In this document: positions 33,014-37,170 of the stretch, one piece after another | How positions within the stretch are numbered: position 1 is the stretch's first letter | Layout of the letters: each line of letters opens with the position of its first letter | From: JAYENY01 sp964646075 | GTDB lineage: Bacteria; Patescibacteriota; Minisyncoccia; Minisyncoccales; PEYH01 | DNA: 37,170 nt | Assembly: GCA_964646075.1 (NCBI GenBank) | Contig: CAZYBZ010000002.1 | Coordinates: 1 to 37,170, forward strand | Direction: 5' to 3' | Notes under the pieces: generated by a model | The model's input: only the letters and a program-made list of their open reading frames with translations | The model's database searches: none | Told to the model about the DNA's origin: nothing | Translations under genes and position numbers: made by a program

Positions 33014-33844
33014 ATGCTGAATTTTGACTTTCAACTCACTTGGTCCTTTATAATTCAATGGCTTTCTATTCATAGCGCAAATATTATAGCTATTGTTTTT
33101 GGAGGGATTATTATATATCGAATTTTTAAGAGGTTTGTTAATCGTTTGATAGAGAGAGTTGTTAGAAAAAATTACACAGATCTGGCCAGAGACGGTATGA
33201 AAAGAAGGTCTCAAACTTTATCAGGGTTTCTCTCAGTTACTGGGAAAACATTGATAATCTTAGTGGTCATTCTTATGATTTTTCTAGAGATAGGAGTCAA
33301 TATCAGGGGTTTTTTAACAGGGATAGGGATTTTAGGATTAGCAATTGCTTTTGGCGTTCAAGGTTTAATTAAGGATGTAATCGCCGGGTTTTTTATTTTA
33401 ATAGAAGATCAGTATCGGGTGGGTGATTGGGTTAATATTGATAAGACAGAAGGAAAAGTAGAAAAAGTTAATCTTCGCAGAACTGTTTTGCGAGGAGTTA
33501 ACGGAGATCAGTATTTTGTTATTCATAGTACAATTAAAAAAGTTTCTAATTTAACGAAAGGTCTTTCTAGGATCAATGTTACTATTTTTTTGTCTTATGA
33601 GGCTAATATTGACAAGGCTCAAGAATTAATAAATAAGGTTGGCAAGGAGTTGCTTAAAGACCCGAAGATGAAACCATTAATCATAAAAGAGCCAGAAGTT
33701 CTGGGAGTAGATAGCATAAAAGATGGAAAAGTTTCCTTAAAGATTTTTGGAGAGACTCAACCAGGGAAGCAGTGGGAAGTGGCTAGTGTTTTCAGAAAAA
33801 GGATTAAAACTGTTCTTACTGATAATGGAGTAGAGTTAAAATAA
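33014..33844 (+). CDS. MscS-family small-conductance mechanosensitive channel
   Basis: The protein has 276 residues. Membrane helices lie at about 18-36, 75-95 and 100-125. The pore-lining third helix reads GLAIAFGVQGLIKDVIAGFF (about 110-129), the family hallmark (A/G-rich, A-F-G-x-Q-x-x-x-x-D). It is followed by FILIEDQYRVGDWVNI and the beta domain RTTVLRG-like (RRTVLRGVNGDQY), then the ferredoxin-like C-terminus. It opens to release solutes under osmotic shock. About 190 bp of gene-free A/T-rich sequence separates it from the next gene. Confidence 0.93.
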   Translation: MLNFDFQLTWSFIIQWLSIHSANIIAIVFGGIIIYRIFKRFVNRLIERVVRKNYTDLARDGMKRRSQTLSGFLSVTGKTLIILVVILMIFLEIGVNIRGFLTGIGILGLAIAFGVQGLIKDVIAGFFILIEDQYRVGDWVNIDKTEGKVEKVNLRRTVLRGVNGDQYFVIHSTIKKVSNLTKGLSRINVTIFLSYEANIDKAQELINKVGKELLKDPKMKPLIIKEPEVLGVDSIKDGKVSLKIFGETQPGKQWEVASVFRKRIKTVLTDNGVELK

Positions 33845-34022
33845 GGTGAAACTCTTCTAAGAAGCCCTTGTTATGATTTGTGCCCCAAAAAGCGAATATT
33901 TTACATTTACTTTTTAGATATACCTCAGTTATGGGGTTTTTATTATCTTGTACCAAGGATGAGGCTAAGTAGCTCTGCCATAACAAGAAGGATAATAGTA
34001 ACTTTCTGATTTGTAAGATTTT

Positions 34023-34028
34023 TAGAAT
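34023..34028 (+). promoter_or_regulatory. -10 element giving a leaderless ParA-like mRNA
   Basis: TAGAAT (34023-34028) ends 6 nt before the ATG at 34035. The -35 is not clear. Spacing matches the other leaderless starts in the window and supports 34035 over the ATG at 34047. Confidence 0.45.
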
Positions 34029-34034
34029 CATTAT

Positions 34035-34808
34035 ATGATAAAAAGGATGGCAAGAGTAATTACTATCGCTAATTTAAAAGGAGGAGTAGGGAGAACCAAT
34101 GTTTCTGTCAATTTATCTATGTTTTTATCTGCCTTGGGCAGAAAAGTTTTGCTTATTGATTTGTGTCCCCAAGGTGACGCCACTTTTTGTTTAAGAATTA
34201 AGTCATCATCAAATTTTATTGGTAATGTTTTATTAAAAAAAATAAGACCACGATCGGCAATAAAAAGCACTTCCTATTTCGGTTACGACATTATCCCCTC
34301 TTTTCCCCCGATGCCAGAGGAGATAATTTCTAAGCTCAGGGGTAGTCGTAGGCCAGAGAAACGATTAGACGAGATTCTGGATCAAATTAAGGAAGATTAT
34401 GATTTTATTATTATTGACACTCCGTCTAATTTTAATCTTTTGGTTGCCAACGCCCTTGTCGCAACCGACGAAATCATTATTCCTATTCAATGTGAATATT
34501 TGGCACTAAGAGCTGCTAATCAACTCACGAGTTTTTTAAAATCTTTTAAAAATCTTAAAAATAAAGAAATCAGTGCTCTTTTGACAATGCATAGCTGGAG
34601 GAGTCGACTTTCCAGAGTTATTACCAAGAAGACCAGAGATGAGTTTTCTGGTTATATTTTTAGCACTATTATTCCCAGAACCGCAATTTTATCTGAGATA
34701 AGAGAGACAAAAGAACCGATTTTAAAATCTGCTCCTAATTCTCGAGCTGCTCGCGCGTACAAGCAGTTAGCTGAGGAAGTTATAAATAAAGAGAAGAGGG
34801 GCGAATAA
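34035..34808 (+). CDS. ParA/Soj-like ATPase with Lys-to-Arg in the Walker A motif
   Basis: The protein has 257 residues. The deviant Walker A is KGGVGRT (residues 15-21): the first Lys (Lys15) is kept, but the phosphate-binding Lys is Arg20. The A' motif is DLCPQGDAT (42-50), with Cys44 where DxDPQ would have Asp. The Walker B-like segment is FIIIDTPSNFN (about 131-141). These enzymes normally bind ATP and segregate chromosomes or position cargo with a ParB-like partner; no parB is seen here. Altered catalytic residues suggest reduced or absent ATP hydrolysis. The transcript ends at a terminator shared with the convergent dehydrogenase gene. Confidence 0.85.
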   Translation: MIKRMARVITIANLKGGVGRTNVSVNLSMFLSALGRKVLLIDLCPQGDATFCLRIKSSSNFIGNVLLKKIRPRSAIKSTSYFGYDIIPSFPPMPEEIISKLRGSRRPEKRLDEILDQIKEDYDFIIIDTPSNFNLLVANALVATDEIIIPIQCEYLALRAANQLTSFLKSFKNLKNKEISALLTMHSWRSRLSRVITKKTRDEFSGYIFSTIIPRTAILSEIRETKEPILKSAPNSRAARAYKQLAEEVINKEKRGE

Positions 34809-34860
34809 TTAATAAAGACTATTAATATTAGTCATTGATAGTTAGTGATTGGCGATAATA

Positions 34861-34890
34861 AAAACTATCGGGCATTGGCCAGATAGTTTT
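34861..34890. terminator. bidirectional terminator between convergent genes
   Basis: AAAACTATC (34861-34869) pairs with GATAGTTTT (34882-34890) across a 12-nt loop. A-rich and T-rich flanks allow function for both the ParA-like gene and the convergent dehydrogenase. Confidence 0.75.
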
Positions 34891-34924
34891 ATTTATAGAA
34901 GATTAAAAGAAGTTTTTTCTTTAA

Positions 34925-35980
34925 CTATTTATCGTTCACCAAATTTATTGGCTTGTCATTTGCGAATTTTTTAATATTTTCAATCGTCGTATCTAAAATT
35001 CTTAATAGCGCCTCTTGACTGTTAAAGGCATTATGAGGAGTAATAATCACATTCTCCATATTAACCAAAAGGCGATTTTGAATTAAAACCTTAAGGTCAT
35101 CCTCTTTTGTTTGGTACCCTTCCACCAAATCATAGACCTCGTATTTGTCAGAAGTAAAAATTTCTAATTCTTCTTTTATTGTTTTTTCGCCTTCTAAGAC
35201 ATCTAGTCCCGCGCCACCCAAGTGTTTGTTTTTTAAGGCTTCAAGCAAAGCTTCTGTTTCTAAAATCCCTCCTCTAGAAGTATTAATTAAAAGAGCCCCT
35301 TTCTTAATCTTATAGATATTATTTTTATTGATTAAGTGATAGGTGGAGGGACTAAGAGGAATGTGCAAAGTTATAATATCAGATTTTGACAACAATTCTT
35401 CCAAATTTTTTACATATTCAAAATCTAGGCTTTTAGCTAAATCTTTGTTAGGGTAAAGATCAGAAGCCAAAACCTTCATTCGAAATCCATTAGCAACATC
35501 AATCACACAACGACCGATATTGCCTGTTCCAATTACTCCTAAGGTTTTACCCTTAAGGTCAAATCCCTGCAAACCCTTTAAAGAGAAACTACCAGTTTCT
35601 TTTATTTGGTCATAGGATTTAAAGATTTTTCGAGAAAGAGCTAGAATCAAAGCGAAAGTATGTTCAGTTACTGTGTTTTCCCCATAAGTTGGCACGTTGG
35701 CTACTAAGATATTACGAGCATTAGTCTCTTTAATATCAATATGGTTAAATCCTGTTGAGCGAGCAGTGATTAATTTTAGGTTAGGCAAAACCTCTAAAAC
35801 CTTAGAATCAATTTTAGAAGTGAGAAAAGGAGAGACAACTTCAAGATTTTTTTCTGCTGGTAAATTGTCAAAAGATATTTTTTCTTCAGAGAAAAAAAGT
35901 TCATTTTCAGAAAGATGTTTTTCAAGATATTCCTTTTCCCAATTTTTAGTTTCAAAAAATCCAATTTTTAATTTTTTCAT
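34925..35980 (-). CDS. D-2-hydroxyacid dehydrogenase (D-lactate dehydrogenase-like)
   Basis: The protein has 351 residues. The NAD-binding Rossmann motif is GVIGTGNIGR (Gly151, Gly153, Gly156). Catalytic residues in the family positions are Arg236 (INTSRGG), Glu263 (GLDVLEGE) and His316 (TPHNAF). N-terminal ARSTGFNHIDIK (73-84) and VPTYGENTVTEHT (96-108) match D-lactate dehydrogenases rather than phosphoglycerate dehydrogenases. It would reduce pyruvate to D-lactate to regenerate NAD+ in fermentation, in keeping with an obligate fermenter. It is the only protein gene on the minus strand here apart from the recombinase, and lies tail to tail with the ParA-like gene. Confidence 0.92.
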   Translation of the reverse strand: MKKLKIGFFETKNWEKEYLEKHLSENELFFSEEKISFDNLPAEKNLEVVSPFLTSKIDSKVLEVLPNLKLITARSTGFNHIDIKETNARNILVANVPTYGENTVTEHTFALILALSRKIFKSYDQIKETGSFSLKGLQGFDLKGKTLGVIGTGNIGRCVIDVANGFRMKVLASDLYPNKDLAKSLDFEYVKNLEELLSKSDIITLHIPLSPSTYHLINKNNIYKIKKGALLINTSRGGILETEALLEALKNKHLGGAGLDVLEGEKTIKEELEIFTSDKYEVYDLVEGYQTKEDDLKVLIQNRLLVNMENVIITPHNAFNSQEALLRILDTTIENIKKFANDKPINLVNDK

Positions 35981-36446
35981 ATTTTTTTCAAAGAATAAAT
36001 TTAATGAATTAAAAAACTATTTATTTTGCTTATAAAACTTGGCGATATCCTGCTCTGAAGAACTTACTGTGGCTATTAATCTATTCAACAAAGGGTTGGG
36101 TAAAGAAGAAGAGATGAAATTCTATTTAATCTAATTTAGTATAACATATTATTTAAAAAAGCCATAGAACAGCCTTTGTTCACACCCTTACTGTCTAAGG
36201 AACTCATTGACGATGAGAATTCTAAGAGAGGGACTTTTTTTATAAAAGTGTTAAAGAATTTGTGGTAAAGCAGTAGATTTTTTAAGCTCGTTTTCCTTGA
36301 AAAATTTGCTGTAATGAGCTATGATTAACTCATAAAAAAAACTTGAAACCATTAAGGTCTTCATCGAAACTATTCGAATCTTGAGAATTGGCTATTGTTG
36401 CTATAGGTGGCGAGATGTGTTTGAACTATTTTAAAACACAGGATAT
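35981..36446. other. gene-free stretch before the tRNA cluster
   Basis: No reading frame or RNA gene could be supported over about 470 bp. The region is A/T-rich. CTCAT/ATGAG short inverted repeats occur near 36209-36223 and near 36316-36335. Reading frames across it overlap tRNA-His or have no recognisable features. Confidence 0.6.
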
Positions 36447-36447
36447 G

Positions 36448-36520
36448 GTGGGCGTAGTGTAATGGTTCAGCACAAGAATTTGTGGAATTCTTAGAGGGAG
36501 TTCGAATCTCCTCGCTCACC
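36448..36520 (+). tRNA. tRNA-His (anticodon GTG)
   Basis: Acceptor GTGGGCG with CGCTCAC (one G-U pair), D-arm GTGT/GCAC, anticodon loop TTGTGGA in stem AGAAT/ATTCT, T-arm GGGAG/CTCCT with loop TTCGAAT, and discriminator C at 36520. The base before the acceptor (36447) is G and can form the histidine-specific G-1 to C73 pair. CCA is not fully encoded. Confidence 0.93.
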
Positions 36521-36532
36521 CATAAAATCCAG

Positions 36533-36556
36533 AAAACCCGCATTTGTGGGTTTTTT
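36533..36556 (+). terminator. intrinsic terminator after tRNA-His
   Basis: AAAACCCGC (36533-36541) pairs with GTGGGTTTT (36546-36554) around the loop ATTT, followed by further T to 36556. It separates tRNA-His from the Arg-Ala pair. Confidence 0.8.
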
Positions 36557-36613
36557 GAATCTTGTATTAATTTCCTCAAGATGATACTCTGGAGCTAAGG
36601 GTTGCCCCTACCT

Positions 36614-36686
36614 GCCCCTGTAGTTCAACGGATTAGAATAGTTCCCTCCTAAGGAATAGATGCGGGTTCGATTCCTGCCAGGGGTA
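36614..36686 (+). tRNA. tRNA-Arg (anticodon CCT)
   Basis: Acceptor GCCCCTG with CAGGGGT (first pair G-U), D-arm GTTC/GAAT, anticodon loop CTCCTAA in stem GTTCC/GGAAT, T-arm GCGGG/CCTGC with loop TTCGATT, and discriminator A. It reads AGG. CCA is not encoded. tRNA-Ala starts 2 bp later. Confidence 0.92.
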
Positions 36687-36688
36687 AT

Positions 36689-36762
36689 GGGCCCGTAGCT
36701 CAGTTGGCCAGAGCGCTTCGATGGCATCGAAGAAGTCACCGGTTCGACTCCGGTCGGGTCCA
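36689..36762 (+). tRNA. tRNA-Ala (anticodon GGC)
   Basis: Acceptor GGGCCCG with CGGGTCC, D-arm GCTC/GAGC, anticodon loop ATGGCAT in stem CTTCG/CGAAG, T-arm ACCGG/CCGGT with loop TTCGACT, and discriminator A. CCA is not encoded. It reads GCC and GCU. The tyrosine recombinase fragment starts about 250 bp downstream. Confidence 0.95.
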
Positions 36763-36782
36763 CATAATTAAATTTGAGGGAT

Positions 36783-36814
36783 GTTCCGCCTCGCTCGAAC
36801 GTTCCGTCCTCGCT
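36783..36814. repeat. short GC-rich direct repeat with an internal palindrome
   Basis: GTTCCGCCTCGCT (36783-36795) and GTTCCGTCCTCGCT (36801-36814) are near-identical and flank the palindrome GAACGTTC (36797-36804). CCGCC at 36786-36790 can also pair with GGCGG at 36817-36821. The block is unusually GC-rich for the window and lies between tRNA-Ala and the recombinase. A hairpin GCCGTTT/AAACGGC (36866-36886) follows. Confidence 0.6.
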
Positions 36815-37010
36815 TTGGCGGGTAAAAAATAAAGGTAACTCCAGGGTTTTTGAAATCAATTTCCAGCCGTTTCGCTGTAAAACGGCGGCTCAAGTCGATT
36901 TTTTTAAGAGGGTTTTTCCTCTTCTATTTTCTTTTCATTACTTTATTGGAAAAGATATAATTTTTTTGGTCGGCTTCTGTAAATCATCTGAAGAGTCTAC
37001 AATTTACTTA

Positions 37011-37170
37011 TTATAAAGGGCTTTTAATGTTTTTAAGTTTTGGATTTGTTACTTGGGTGTATCTTTGAGTTGTTCTAATATTCTGATGACCCAATAGCTC
37101 CTGCACATATCTGATATCAACACCATTTTCTAATAAATGTGTGGCAAAACTATGCCTTAATGAATGAAAA
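37011..37170 (-). CDS. Tyrosine recombinase (XerC/XerD-like), C-terminal fragment
   Basis: The gene enters from beyond the right edge; 52 residues and the TAA stop are visible on the minus strand. The catalytic C-terminal motifs are present: HSLR (His2, Arg5 of the fragment), LLGHQN (His28) and TTQRYTQV with the nucleophile Tyr37. The body reads HSFATHLLENGVDIRYVQEL, as in tyrosine recombinases. Such proteins resolve chromosome dimers or integrate mobile elements, and the fragment is too short to tell which. Its position beside three tRNA genes suggests checking for an integrated element to the right. Confidence 0.93.
   Translation of the reverse strand, partial: FHSLRHSFATHLLENGVDIRYVQELLGHQNIRTTQRYTQVTNPKLKNIKSPL

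Noticed and set aside
33867..33987. CTTGTTATG/CATAACAAG inverted repeat between mscS and the ParA-like gene
   Set aside because: Nine base pairs over 100 nt apart are expected occasionally by chance, and no function is suggested.
36370..36579. 69-codon frame on the minus strand
   Set aside because: It runs across tRNA-His, a reliable cloverleaf, and its terminator.
36774..37016. 80-codon frame on the plus strand
   Set aside because: It overlaps the GC-rich repeat and hairpin, has no recognisable domain, and its end overlaps the recombinase stop.

Overview
The window looks like part of a genome from the Patescibacteria/Candidate Phyla Radiation, most likely a Parcubacteria-like lineage. This is inference from gene content: no 16S rRNA gene is present. 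The DNA is AT-rich and gene-dense. It carries a type IV pilus gene block with oversized pseudopilins, a membrane pyrophosphatase, a trigger factor without its isomerase domain, and a VirB2-like pilin-type protein beside a PKD-like protein. No amino-acid or cofactor biosynthesis genes are seen. TGA ends several genes cleanly (response regulator, tatD, the nucleotidyltransferase and the PP-loop gene), so the standard bacterial code applies and a UGA=Gly lineage is unlikely. Shine-Dalgarno motifs are almost absent, and at least four genes have a -10 box ending 6-8 nt before the start codon, which suggests leaderless mRNAs.

Layout. 1-1.5 kb: the end of a PKD-like surface protein, a truncated pilin-like remnant, a palindromic repeat element, a small coiled-coil gene and an intact VirB2-like membrane protein. 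1.5-9.4 kb: housekeeping genes, namely tRNA-Lys, yraN, nusA (with a likely attenuator in its leader), a membrane pyrophosphatase, a 7-bp tandem repeat, tig-clpP, RNase Y and HU, closed by a strong terminator. 9.5-11.8 kb: tRNA-Gly and tRNA-Pro on the minus strand around a membrane protein, then an AbiEii-type toxin/antitoxin-like pair. 11.8-23.2 kb: a sensor kinase, a receiver-only response regulator, and a pilus block (pilB, pilC, three large pseudopilin-like genes, pilM, pilN, pilO and a small membrane protein). 23.3-28.0 kb: M16 protease, AI-2E family permease, metG and tatD. 28.2-34.8 kb: leuS, a GlmU-like enzyme, a PP-loop thiolase-like protein, an MscS channel and a ParA-like ATPase. 34.9-36.0 kb: a D-2-hydroxyacid dehydrogenase on the minus strand. 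36.4-37.2 kb: tRNA-His, tRNA-Arg and tRNA-Ala, then the C-terminal end of a tyrosine recombinase entering from beyond the right edge.

How the genes work together. PilB and PilC with the PilM-PilN-PilO platform would power and anchor a type IV pilus tipped or primed by the large pseudopilins. The two-component pair just upstream is a plausible controller. No major pilin, PilT, PilQ or prepilin peptidase is seen, so those must lie elsewhere. Two ATPase or nucleotide-binding genes carry substitutions at key residues (ParA-like Lys to Arg; PP-loop Asp to Val). These, the pilin/repeat region and the tRNA-recombinase boundary are the parts most worth a second look.
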